Shown here: one piece after another, positions 35,136 through 42,722 of the stretch
Layout of the letters: each line of letters begins with the position of its first letter
Position numbering within the stretch: position 1 is the first letter of the stretch
Origin: Humidesulfovibrio sp964502805
GTDB lineage: Bacteria > Desulfobacterota > Desulfovibrionia > Desulfovibrionales > Desulfovibrionaceae
Direction: 5' to 3'
NCBI GenBank assembly: GCA_964502805.1
Contig: CAZCYB010000003.1
Location: 1 to 64,000 of the forward strand
Length of the DNA stretch: 64,000 bases
Position numbers and translations under genes: made by a program
Notes under the pieces: model-generated
Databases searched by the model: none
What the model saw: only the letters and a program-made list of their open reading frames with translations
What the model was told of the DNA's origin: nothing

Positions 35136-36680
35136 GTGTCCGCCACCCTGAGGCCGGTCCTCCTGGGAGCCGTGGCCGCACTGGGCGCCCTCGTCGGCCT
35201 GGCCAACCCCTACCTGCATTTCCCGCCCGCCATCCCGGCCCTGCCCGCCGGGCTGCTGGCCCTGGCCATGGACGCCGACTCGCCGCGCAAGGCCTTCAAA
35301 CGCTGCTGGGTCGCGGCCAGCTTCGGCTGCCTGGGCTGCCTGGCCTGGGTGTACTGGCCGGTGCACCACTACGGCGGCGTGCACTGGCTGCTGGCCCTGC
35401 CCGTGCCGGTGCTGCTGGCCATGGCCATGGCCGTGTACTTCGGGCTTTTCGGGCTTGTTGCCCACCTGGCCATGGAGCGCCTGGCCCCGGCCCTTGCCCT
35501 GCCGCTCTTGGCCTGCGCCTGGGCCACCATGGAGCTGGGCATGGGCACCCTGCTCTCCGGCTTCCCCTGGGTGGTGCTCTCCGGTGCCTTCGGCCCCTGG
35601 CCGCTGATGCTCCAGGCCACGGCCTACGTGGGCTCCCTGGGCCTCTCCGCCCTGTTGGCCCTGGCCGGGTTCGGCATCGCCGCCGCCCGCAGGACCATGT
35701 TCGCCCCGGTGCTCTCCGCGGCCATCCTGTCCGCCCTGGTGGCCTTGGGCTGGGCGCGCATGCAGGGCTTCCAGGAAACCGGGGCCCAGCATACCGTGGC
35801 CATCGCCCAGGGCAACATCGACCAGAGCCTGAAGTGGGACCCCCAGTACCAGCAGGAGACCGTGGAGCGCTACGTGGGCCTCTCGCGCCAGGCCGTTGCC
35901 GAGCACAAGCCCGAGCTGGTGGTCTGGCCGGAGACGGCCATGCCCTACTATTTCCAGGACGAGACTCCCCTGCGCGCCCCGGTGCTGCGCTTCGCGGAAG
36001 CCACCTCCGTTCCCGTGCTGGTGGGCGCCCCTGGCTACCAGCGCCTGCCGGACGGCGGCTTCACCCTGTTCAACCGGGCCTTCCTTGTTGCCAGGACAGG
36101 CTCGGGCCTGGCCGAGGTCACGGGCAAGTACGACAAGGAGCACCTGGTGCCCTTTGGCGAATACATGCCCCTGCCCAGCTGGCTGCCCATGGAGAAGCTG
36201 GTCAACGGCGTGGGCGACTTCGTGCCCGGCAGGGACCAGCGGCCCATCCTGAGCGGCGGCATGGCCCTTGGGGTGCTCGTGTGCTACGAGGCCATCTTCC
36301 CGGAGCAGGCCCAGGAGCGCGTGCGCCAGGGCGCCAACCTCATCGTCAACATCAGCAACGACGCCTGGTTCGGGGCCACCTCCGCGCCCCTGCAGCACCT
36401 CTACCTCACCGCGCTGCGCGCCGTGGAGCAGGGTCGCTGGATCGTGCGCAGCACCAACACCGGCATCTCCGCCTTTATCGACCCCCTGGGCCGCATCCAG
36501 GTGGCCGGGCCGCAGTTCAAGCCGCTCTCCGCCGCCGCCGTGGTGCGCTCCCGCACCGAGACCACGCTCTACCACGCCCTGCACGCGCCCCTGCGCATCG
36601 CCTTCTGCGCATTGACCGCGCTGCTCGCCGGGCTTATCATCCTGCGCGGAAAACACACACGACCCGGCGCCCGGCGCTGA
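35136..36680 (+). CDS. lnt: Apolipoprotein N-acyltransferase
   Basis: This 514-residue inner-membrane enzyme adds the third acyl chain to lipoproteins. Several N-terminal helices precede a nitrilase-like domain. The catalytic triad is visible: Glu in VVWPETAMP, Lys in GKYDKEHLVPFGEY and Cys in VLVCYEAIFP. A final membrane helix lies at about 490-510. The start is GTG at 35136, 3 bp after corC, with GGAGG just inside the corC end. Confidence 0.95.
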   Translation: MSATLRPVLLGAVAALGALVGLANPYLHFPPAIPALPAGLLALAMDADSPRKAFKRCWVAASFGCLGCLAWVYWPVHHYGGVHWLLALPVPVLLAMAMAVYFGLFGLVAHLAMERLAPALALPLLACAWATMELGMGTLLSGFPWVVLSGAFGPWPLMLQATAYVGSLGLSALLALAGFGIAAARRTMFAPVLSAAILSALVALGWARMQGFQETGAQHTVAIAQGNIDQSLKWDPQYQQETVERYVGLSRQAVAEHKPELVVWPETAMPYYFQDETPLRAPVLRFAEATSVPVLVGAPGYQRLPDGGFTLFNRAFLVARTGSGLAEVTGKYDKEHLVPFGEYMPLPSWLPMEKLVNGVGDFVPGRDQRPILSGGMALGVLVCYEAIFPEQAQERVRQGANLIVNISNDAWFGATSAPLQHLYLTALRAVEQGRWIVRSTNTGISAFIDPLGRIQVAGPQFKPLSAAAVVRSRTETTLYHALHAPLRIAFCALTALLAGLIILRGKHTRPGARR

Positions 36681-36703
36681 CACCAAGGACAGACACAACG
36701 ACC

Positions 36704-37826
36704 ATGCTGCAACTTGCCGACCTCAAGTCGCGGGGCCAGGCCCTGCTCGATCAGTTCCAGACCCTCTGGGGGCGTCTTTGACGACCAGGTACAGCGCGAA
36801 CGCCTGAGGGAAATCGAAAGCGAGCTTTCCAAGCCCGGCGCCTGGGACAAGCCCGACCTGCTCACCCCCGTATTGCGCGAGAAGAGCGCCCTGGAATACC
36901 GCCTGTCCATGTGCGACGCCCTGGCCCAGTCCAGGGGCGACGTGGAGGACTGGCTGGCCCTGGCCCAGGAGGAGGAGACCCCGGAAACCCTGGAGGCCCT
37001 GGACGAGCACCTGGGTGCGTTCCAGGCCCGCCTGGAGGACACGGAGCTGTCCATCCTGCTCTCCGGTCCGGACGACAACACCGCAGCCATCCTGGAGATA
37101 CACCCCGGCGCGGGCGGCGTGGACGCCCAGGACTGGGCCGAGATGCTCCTGCGCATGTACGTGCGCTGGGCGGAGTCGCGCGGGTTCCAGGTGGACGAGC
37201 TGGACCGGCTTATGGGCGACGAGGCGGGCATCAAGAGCGTCACGCTCCAGATCACCGGCCCCTACGCCTACGGCCTGCTGAAGGGCGAGGCGGGCATCCA
37301 CAGGCTCATCCGCATCTCCCCCTTCGACTCCTCGGGCCGCAGGCACACGGCCTTCGCCTCTGTGGACGTGTACCCGGACATCGAGACGAACATCGAGATC
37401 GACGTGAAGGAGGAGGATCTGCGCATCGACGTGTTTCGGGCCAGCGGGTCCGGCGGCCAGCACGTCAACCGCACCAATTCCGCCGTGCGCATCACCCACC
37501 TGCCCACGAACATCGTGGTGCAGTGCCAGAACGAGAAGTCCCAGCTCAAGAACAAGCAGCTGGCCATGAAGGTGCTCAAGGCCAGGCTGTACGAGCGTGA
37601 GCAGATGCAGCGGGACGCCACCAAGAAGGCCGACTACGCCAACAAGGACGCCATCAGCTTCGGCAGCCAGATCCGCACCTACACGCTGCAGCCCTACCGC
37701 CTGGTGAAGGACCACCGCTCCGGGGCCGAGGACAGCAACGTGGACGGTGTCCTTGACGGTCGGCTGAACGCCATCATCCGCACAAACCTCCTGCACGCCC
37801 ATGCCGAAATCAAAACCGCCAACTGA
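36704..37826 (+). CDS. prfB: Peptide chain release factor 2 (programmed +1 frameshift)
   Basis: RF2 ends translation at UGA and UAA. The gene starts at ATG 36704 (MLQLADLKSRGQ) and reads 25 codons to CTT-TGA. After a +1 shift that skips T36779 it continues at GAC 36780 to 37826, giving 373 residues. The zero-frame TGA is the classical autoregulatory stop of RF2. The codon-recognition tripeptide SPF is in RISPFDSSGRRH, and the catalytic GGQ is in SGSGGQHVNRTNSAVRITH, with 20 or fewer residues quoted. It lies 23 bp after lnt. Confidence 0.97.
36768..36782 (+). promoter_or_regulatory. RF2 frameshift site
   Basis: TGGGGGCGT-CTT-TGA-C: a G-rich Shine-Dalgarno-like element (36768-36772) lies 3 nt before the slippery CTT codon (36776-36778) and the TGA stop (36779-36781), which is followed by C. 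This matches the E. coli arrangement. Low RF2 favours the shift. Confidence 0.95.
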
Positions 37827-38535
37827 TCCAAGCGCTGCCCTTCTGCAGGAGCTGCGCACCCTGGACCACCGCCTGCGGGAGCTGGCCCCCTGCGACCAGG
37901 AGGCCGCCGCGCGGCTCTGCCTGGTGCGCAGCGCCGGCGGCCTGGACGCCGCTGCCTGGCTGGCCCTCAAGCGCGAGCACGGCCTGGAGCACTGGACCGC
38001 CCTGCCCGCCCGCGTCCTGGAGCGCCAGGACGAGCTGACTGTGCGCCTGTCCGTGGAGATCGACCGCAGCAGGCAGTGCGCCGCGCCCCTGGCCCTGGCC
38101 CTGGTGCAGGCAGACACCCTGGTCGCCGCCGCCGGGCTGCTGGCCCCGGTGCTGGCCGAGCAGGCGCGCAGCTTCGACCTTGTGGCCGAGCTGGACGCCG
38201 AGCGCGTGGCCGTGGTGTTCTCCGGCGCGGCGCTCATGCTGGCCGAGCGGCTGGCGGGCTCCATGCTGCGCCGCCTGCGCCAGGCCCTGCCCGGACAGGA
38301 CGGAGCGCCGGGCCTCTGCTCGGCGGGCATTGTGGGCTACGGCGGCTGCGTGGCGCTCACCCCGGCGGAGCTCATCGCCAGGGCCCAGCAGAGCCTGGAC
38401 CTGGCCCGCCAGCGCGGCGGCAACCGCCTGGAGGTGGCCCCGCCCCTGGATGTCACCGCGGCCCCCAAACATTCGCTGGTGGGCTCGCGCGAGAAGCATT
38501 TCCTCTTCACCGGCAAAAGGATGCCCGAGAAATGA
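37801..38535 (+). CDS. Degenerate GGDEF-like domain protein next to FlhG
   Basis: This 244-residue protein has a C-terminal half whose order resembles a diguanylate cyclase fold: LSVEIDRSRQCAAPLALALVQ, DLVAELDAERVAVVF in the place of the R-x-GGDEF-hairpin, a SAGIVGYGG strand and AELIARAQQSLDLARQRGGNR at the end. The catalytic GGDEF residues are absent, so it is probably not an active cyclase. It overlaps the end of prfB by 26 bp and its stop overlaps the flhG start by 4 bp. A regulatory role with FlhG is inferred. An internal start is possible. Confidence 0.7.
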   Translation: MPKSKPPTDPSAALLQELRTLDHRLRELAPCDQEAAARLCLVRSAGGLDAAAWLALKREHGLEHWTALPARVLERQDELTVRLSVEIDRSRQCAAPLALALVQADTLVAAAGLLAPVLAEQARSFDLVAELDAERVAVVFSGAALMLAERLAGSMLRRLRQALPGQDGAPGLCSAGIVGYGGCVALTPAELIARAQQSLDLARQRGGNRLEVAPPLDVTAAPKHSLVGSREKHFLFTGKRMPEK

Positions 38536-39356
38536 ACCAGACCAATCCCAACAGCACTGTGAGCCTGTGCATCATGAGCGGCAAGGGCGGCGTGGGCAAG
38601 ACCAACATCTCGCTCAACCTGGGGTTTGCCTTGAGCGGCCTGGGCCACCGGCTCATGCTCATGGACTGCGACCTGGGCCTGGCCAACCTGGACGTGCTGC
38701 TGGGCCTGACCCCTGAGCGCAACCTCCAGGACCTGCTGGCCGAGGAGGCCACCCCGGAGGACGTGCTGGTGCGGGTCCAGCCCGGCCTGGACATCCTGCC
38801 CGCGGCCACGGGCGTGCCCGAGCTCGTCGAAATGGACCAGAACCAGCGCGACGGTCTCTTCGAGACTCTCACCGGATTGGTCAAGGGCTATGAGTTCCTG
38901 CTCATGGACCTGGGCGCGGGCATCAGTGACACGGTGCTCTCCATCGCCCGCATGGCCCAGATGCGCGTGGTGCTGGTGACGCCGGAGCCCACCTCCCTCA
39001 CCGACGGCTACGCCATCATCAAGGTCCTGAACGCCCGCTACGGCGTGCGCGACTTTTGCGTGGTGGTGAACCAGGCCAGCGCCCAGGAGTCCAAAACCAC
39101 CTTCCAGCGCCTGAACATGGCCTGCAAGAGCTTCCTGGGCTTCGACCTGGTGCACCTGGGCCACGTGCGCCAGGACAAGGCCGTCACCGAGGCCGTGCGC
39201 AACCAGACGCCCCTGGCCAGCTTCGCCCCGCAGAGCAACGCCTACAAGGACATCCTGTCCCTGGCCGGAAAGGTCGCCCACTACCGCCAGGAGAACTTGG
39301 AGGCCCTTGCCGGACGGCTGGCCCTCCGAAAATTTTCTCCGACTCCAACATCATGA
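38532..39356 (+). CDS. flhG: MinD/ParA-family ATPase, FlhG-like
   Basis: This 274-residue ATPase has the deviant Walker A SGKGGVGKTNISLNLG near residues 16-31 and switch motifs MDCDLGLANLDVLLG and LLMDLGAGISD. These, with EPTSLTDGYAIIK, match FlhG (FleN/YlxH), which limits flagellar number and placement. FlhF is not next to it here, so plain MinD-like function cannot be excluded. It overlaps the preceding GGDEF-like gene (ATGA). Together with fliM it is the second motility gene in the window. Confidence 0.85.
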   Translation: MNQTNPNSTVSLCIMSGKGGVGKTNISLNLGFALSGLGHRLMLMDCDLGLANLDVLLGLTPERNLQDLLAEEATPEDVLVRVQPGLDILPAATGVPELVEMDQNQRDGLFETLTGLVKGYEFLLMDLGAGISDTVLSIARMAQMRVVLVTPEPTSLTDGYAIIKVLNARYGVRDFCVVVNQASAQESKTTFQRLNMACKSFLGFDLVHLGHVRQDKAVTEAVRNQTPLASFAPQSNAYKDILSLAGKVAHYRQENLEALAGRLALRKFSPTPTS

Positions 39357-39468
39357 AACCCTTGACGGAATGGCTGCATTTCCGGCATATGCGTGCTAGA
39401 CATGGAAATGTAACGCCGTGCCGTACACCGTTTCGGTCCGCACGAACGGAACAAACCCGGAGCCAGCC

Positions 39469-39744
39469 ATGAACAAGAGCGAACTCATCAAGGCCCTTTC
39501 CGAGCAGAAAAAGCTGCACATCGACGACGCCACCAAGATAGTGGGCGCCTTCTTCGACTCCATCAAGGACGCCCTCGTCACCGGCGACCGCGTGGAAATC
39601 CGCGGCTTCGGCAGCTTCAAGGTCAAGGACTACGAAGGCTACACCGGCCGCAATCCCAAGACCGGCACCGTGGTCGAGGTCCATCCCAAGCGCCTGCCCT
39701 TCTTCCGCCCCGGCAAAGAGCTCAAGGAATACATCAACGACTGA
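39469..39744 (+). CDS. HU/IHF family DNA-binding protein (second copy)
   Basis: This 91-residue protein has MNKSELIKALSEQ at the start, GFGSFKVKDYEGYTGRNP as family signature and a divergent arm TVVEVHPKRLPFFRPGK. The Pro at the tip of the arm and HPKRLPFFRPG resemble IHF-beta or specialised HU proteins more than the 27893 copy. ATG 39469 has GGAG upstream. Its stop overlaps the start of the UGA-containing gene by one base, so they are probably co-translated. Confidence 0.92.
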   Translation: MNKSELIKALSEQKKLHIDDATKIVGAFFDSIKDALVTGDRVEIRGFGSFKVKDYEGYTGRNPKTGTVVEVHPKRLPFFRPGKELKEYIND

Positions 39745-40628
39745 TGACCCGCATCCTCCTCGCCCTGATTGCGGCGGTGCTTTGCGTCACCCAGGCCCAG
39801 GCCGGTGACGCAAAGCTCACGCTGCTCTACAGCTCCAACAACAACGCCGAGGTCCATGCCTGCCCCTCCTGAGGTGGCAAGATCATCGGCGGGCTGGCCC
39901 GGCGGGCCACCTATCTCTCCGCGCAGAAGAAGCGCTCCCCAAGCTCCGCCCCGGTGCTCAATCTGGCCGGAGCCTATGAGTTTTCCAACTACCCGGACCA
40001 GGCCCCCATCCCCGCGGGGAGGCTGCGCTTTCTGGCCAAGGCCTACGACCTCATGGGCTACGACGCCCTGCTGGTGTCCCGTCACGAGCGCGGCCTCATG
40101 GGCAAGGCCGGGGTGCGGCCCAGGGACTTCTGGCTGGGCGGGGGCGCGCTGGAGACGCGCATCCTCAAGGCAGGCAAGGCCAGGGTCGGGCTCATCACCC
40201 TGCCGGACCTGCCGCCGCCCACAGGCCAGGCCGCCGGGCTCCCCGCGGGCACTGCCCAGGAGGTGGAGGCCGCCGTGCGCACCCTGCGCGCCCAGAGCGA
40301 TCTGGTCGTGGCCCTGAGCGACTGGGGCTACGTGCGCGAGCAGCTGCTGCTCACAGGCGGCACGGAACTGCCGGACATCCTGCTCGGCAGCGGTCCGGGC
40401 ATCGGCCTGGTGGGCCAAAAGATGCGGGACCAGCGCGTCATGTGGATCCGCTCGTTTTCCCAGGGGAAAGGCGTGGAGCGCATCGACGTCCTGTCCTGGC
40501 CGGTGCGCAATTCCACTTTCAAATGGACGGAAGAGCAAAATATTCGTATGAGTCTGGACGGGCTGACGGATCAGTATGCTGACGACCGTCGGGTGCTCGG
40601 CCTCATCAGGACCATGGGCACGGACTAG
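39744..40628 (+). CDS. Candidate selenoprotein, UshA/metallophosphatase-like, with in-frame UGA (Sec43)
   Basis: The ORF reads 294 residues from ATG 39744 to TAG 40628, with a single internal TGA at 39870-39872. It has a signal peptide (MTRILLALIAAVLCVTQAQA), then LLYSSNNNAEVHACPS-U-GGKIIGGLARRA in short pieces. This resembles the N-terminus of 5'-nucleotidase/UshA-like exported proteins, in which Cys occupies the U position. Downstream includes LVSRHERGLMG and a C-terminal DRRVLGLIRTMG. G/C-rich third positions continue through the UGA, and a stem-loop follows it. A standard gene finder would report only the part from GTG 39954. Alternatively it is a recent nonsense mutation. Confidence 0.8.
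39873..39911 (+). promoter_or_regulatory. SECIS-like stem-loop after the UGA
   Basis: Directly after the TGA, GGTGGC (39873-39878) pairs with GCCACC (39906-39911). Inside, CG-CGGG (39887-39893, with a G-G mismatch) pairs with CCCG-CG (39898-39904), closing a CTGG loop at 39894-39897. The apical loop is about 22 nt past the UGA, within the range of bacterial SECIS elements that bind SelB. Confidence 0.65.
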
Positions 40629-40686
40629 GGGCTTTCTCCCCGCTTTCTCCCCCGGTTCAGCCGGATCCATAGCAAGGGAGGATGGA

Positions 40687-41565
40687 ATGAGTTTTCGCGG
40701 CGCATTCACGGCTCTGGTGACCCCGTTCAAGAACGGGGAAATCGACGAGGAGGCTTACAGAGCCTTCATCGAATGGCAGATCGAACAGGGCATCGACGGC
40801 GTGGTTCCCTGCGGCACCACCGGCGAGGCCGCCACCCTGACCCATGCCGAGCAGGGCAAGGTCATCGGCATCTGCGTCGACCAGGTCAAGGGCCGCGTCC
40901 CGGTCATCGCCGGGGCGGGCTCCAACAACACCAAGGAAGCCATCGAGCTGACCAGGCTGGCCAAGAAAGCCGGAGCGGACGCCGCGCTCATCATCACCCC
41001 CTACTACAACAAACCCACGCCCGCCGGGCTGGTGGAGCACTTCAAGGCCATCGCCCGCGAGGCCTCCATGCCCTACATCCTGTACAACGTGCCCGGCCGC
41101 ACCGGCCAGAACGTTCTGCCGGCCGTGGTGGCCAAGGTGGCCAAGGCCGTGCCCGAGGTGAAGGGCTGCAAGGAGGCCACCGGAGACATCAAGCAGGGCG
41201 CGGAACTCATCGAGCTCATGGGCCCGGACTTCGCCGTGCTCTCCGGCGACGACTTCACCGTGCTGCCGCTGCTCAGCGTTGGCGGCGTGGGCACCATCTC
41301 CGTCACCAGCAACGTCATGCCCGGCAAGATGAGCGGCATGATCGCGGCCTACTTCAAGCGCGACACCGCCCGCGCCCAGGCCCTGCACCTGGAGATGAAC
41401 CCCGTGAACCGGGCCATGTTCATCGAGGTCAACCCCATCCCTGTGAAGACCGCCCTTTCGCTCATGGGCAAGATGGGCCTGGAGTTCCGGCTGCCCCTGG
41501 TGCCCATGGAGCCTGCGAACCTGGAGAAACTGAAGGGCGTGCTGAAGCAGAGCGGCCTGATCTAG
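40687..41565 (+). CDS. dapA: 4-hydroxy-tetrahydrodipicolinate synthase
   Basis: This 292-residue class I aldolase condenses pyruvate with aspartate semialdehyde, the first committed step to diaminopimelate and lysine. It shows VPCGTTGEAATLTHAE, ITPYYNKPTPAGLVEHF, YNVPGRTG and the Schiff-base lysine in VKGCKEATGD. ATG 40687 has GGGAGGA upstream; upstream in-frame codons overlap the previous gene. A terminator follows. dapB is 20 kb away in the same window. Confidence 0.96.
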   Translation: MSFRGAFTALVTPFKNGEIDEEAYRAFIEWQIEQGIDGVVPCGTTGEAATLTHAEQGKVIGICVDQVKGRVPVIAGAGSNNTKEAIELTRLAKKAGADAALIITPYYNKPTPAGLVEHFKAIAREASMPYILYNVPGRTGQNVLPAVVAKVAKAVPEVKGCKEATGDIKQGAELIELMGPDFAVLSGDDFTVLPLLSVGGVGTISVTSNVMPGKMSGMIAAYFKRDTARAQALHLEMNPVNRAMFIEVNPIPVKTALSLMGKMGLEFRLPLVPMEPANLEKLKGVLKQSGLI

Positions 41566-41589
41566 AGCCCGGGCAAAGACTGATGCCAG

Positions 41590-41621
41590 GCCCCGGTGGA
41601 GACCCTCCGCCGGGGCTTTTT
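41590..41621 (+). terminator. Intrinsic terminator after dapA
   Basis: GCCCCGG (41590-41596) pairs with CCGGGGC (41610-41616), followed by TTTTT (41617-41621). It ends the long plus-strand block against the convergent ppaC. Confidence 0.92.
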
Positions 41622-41646
41622 CTTGTCCGCCAGCCCCCTGCTGCAC

Positions 41647-41677
41647 AAAAAAAGGCGGGCCCCCGAAGGAGCCCGCC
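41647..41677 (-). terminator. Intrinsic terminator after ppaC
   Basis: On the minus strand GGCGGGC (41677-41671) pairs with GCCCGCC (41660-41654), followed by seven T (41653-41647). It faces the dapA terminator. Confidence 0.93.
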
Positions 41678-41702
41678 CGTGGCAATCTGTTCGTGCGCCG
41701 GA

Positions 41703-42626
41703 TTAGGCGAAGGCCTTCTCCATGGGGGGCACGACCTGCTTCTTGCGGCTCATGCAGCCGTCAACCCACATGGAGTTGAGGGGGCCGCCGACCTTGCCGC
41801 CGAAGGCCTTCTCGACCAGGGAGGCGTCCTGGGAGACCACGAGGATCTCGGAGCCTTCCTTCATGATGTCGGTGAGGAGCAGCATGACGGTGTGACGACC
41901 GTCGGCCTGGAGCTTCTTGCACTCCTCGACCAGGGCGGGCTTGATCTTGTCGAGCAGGGAGAGGTCCAGAACCTCGACCTGGCCGATGCCGACCTTCTTG
42001 CCACCCATGTTGAAGTCCTTGTAGTCGCGATTCATCAGGTCAACGGCGGGGATGCCCTCGACGGAGCCCTTGATCTTCAGCATGTCCATGCCCAGGGCCT
42101 TGAAGTCGCCCACGCCGGCGATCTTGGCCAGGGCCTCGACGGCCTTCTTGTCGGCGTCGGTGCAGGTGGGGGACTTGAACAGCACGGTGTCGTTCAGGAT
42201 GGCGAGCATCATGGCGCCGGCGATGCCCTTGGGGATCTCGATGCCGTAGAACTCGTACATGGCCTTGATGACGGTGGCGGTGCAGCCCACGGGCCAGACC
42301 CACATCTCGAGCGGATTGGGGGTGGTCACGTCGCCCAGCTTGTGGTGGTCAACGACCACGACGACCTTGCCCTTGTCCAGGTTGTCCAGGACCTGGGACA
42401 TTTCGGTGGTGTCGACCAGGGCCACGTCCTTGCCGGTGGCGTCGGTCTCGATGGCCGGGGCGGCCAGGCCGAAGGTCTTCAGCACGAACTCGGTGTCCGG
42501 GGTGCAGGGGCCCTGGGCAACGGCCACGGCTTCCATGCCGCGCTTGCTCAGCAGATCGGCAACGGCGATGGCGGAGACGATGGTATCGCAATCGGGATTT
42601 TTGTGACCAGCAACGATAATAGCCAT
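41703..42626 (-). CDS. ppaC: Manganese-dependent inorganic pyrophosphatase (family II)
   Basis: This 307-residue DHH-family enzyme hydrolyses pyrophosphate. Motifs are GHKNPDCDTIVSAI at the N-terminus, LVDTTEMSQ, VVDHHKLGD (DHH) and the C-terminal substrate-binding CMSRKKQVVPP. Sulfate reducers make much pyrophosphate when activating sulfate, so high expression is expected; codon use is strongly biased to C/G endings. ATG 42626 has AGGAGG 11 nt upstream. It has its own promoter and terminator. Confidence 0.97.
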   Translation of the reverse strand: MAIIVAGHKNPDCDTIVSAIAVADLLSKRGMEAVAVAQGPCTPDTEFVLKTFGLAAPAIETDATGKDVALVDTTEMSQVLDNLDKGKVVVVVDHHKLGDVTTPNPLEMWVWPVGCTATVIKAMYEFYGIEIPKGIAGAMMLAILNDTVLFKSPTCTDADKKAVEALAKIAGVGDFKALGMDMLKIKGSVEGIPAVDLMNRDYKDFNMGGKKVGIGQVEVLDLSLLDKIKPALVEECKKLQADGRHTVMLLLTDIMKEGSEILVVSQDASLVEKAFGGKVGGPLNSMWVDGCMSRKKQVVPPMEKAFA

Positions 42627-42678
42627 GTTCTTCAGTCCTCCTAAAGATATTGGTAAGGGCCTAGGAAAATTCATTCCA

Positions 42679-42703
42679 TGTGACGATTGTTCCAATTATC
42701 ACA
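42679..42703. promoter_or_regulatory. 25-bp dyad overlapping the ppaC promoter
   Basis: TGTGA-N2-ATTG-N3-CAAT-N2-TCACA: each arm has 9 matching bases out of 11 positions, centred on 42691. It covers the -10 (42693-42698) and the expected start, which is the position of a repressor site or of a dual-site regulator. TGTGA/TCACA half-sites recall CRP/FNR-family boxes but the spacing here is longer. Confidence 0.6.
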
Positions 42704-42721
42704 AAGAAGCCCTTTTGCCAA
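42693..42721 (-). promoter_or_regulatory. ppaC promoter
   Basis: On the minus strand TTGGCA (42721-42716) is followed after 17 nt by TAATTG (42698-42693); a TGTGATAAT extended -10 overlaps the same place. The ppaC ATG is about 65 bp downstream. The promoter touches the EIIC stop codon. Confidence 0.65.
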
Positions 42722-42722
42722 G

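Noticed and set aside
36779..36781. UGA at codon 26 of prfB as a selenocysteine codon
   Set aside because: The downstream coding frame is +1, and CTT-TGA-C with the G-rich element is the known RF2 frameshift site.
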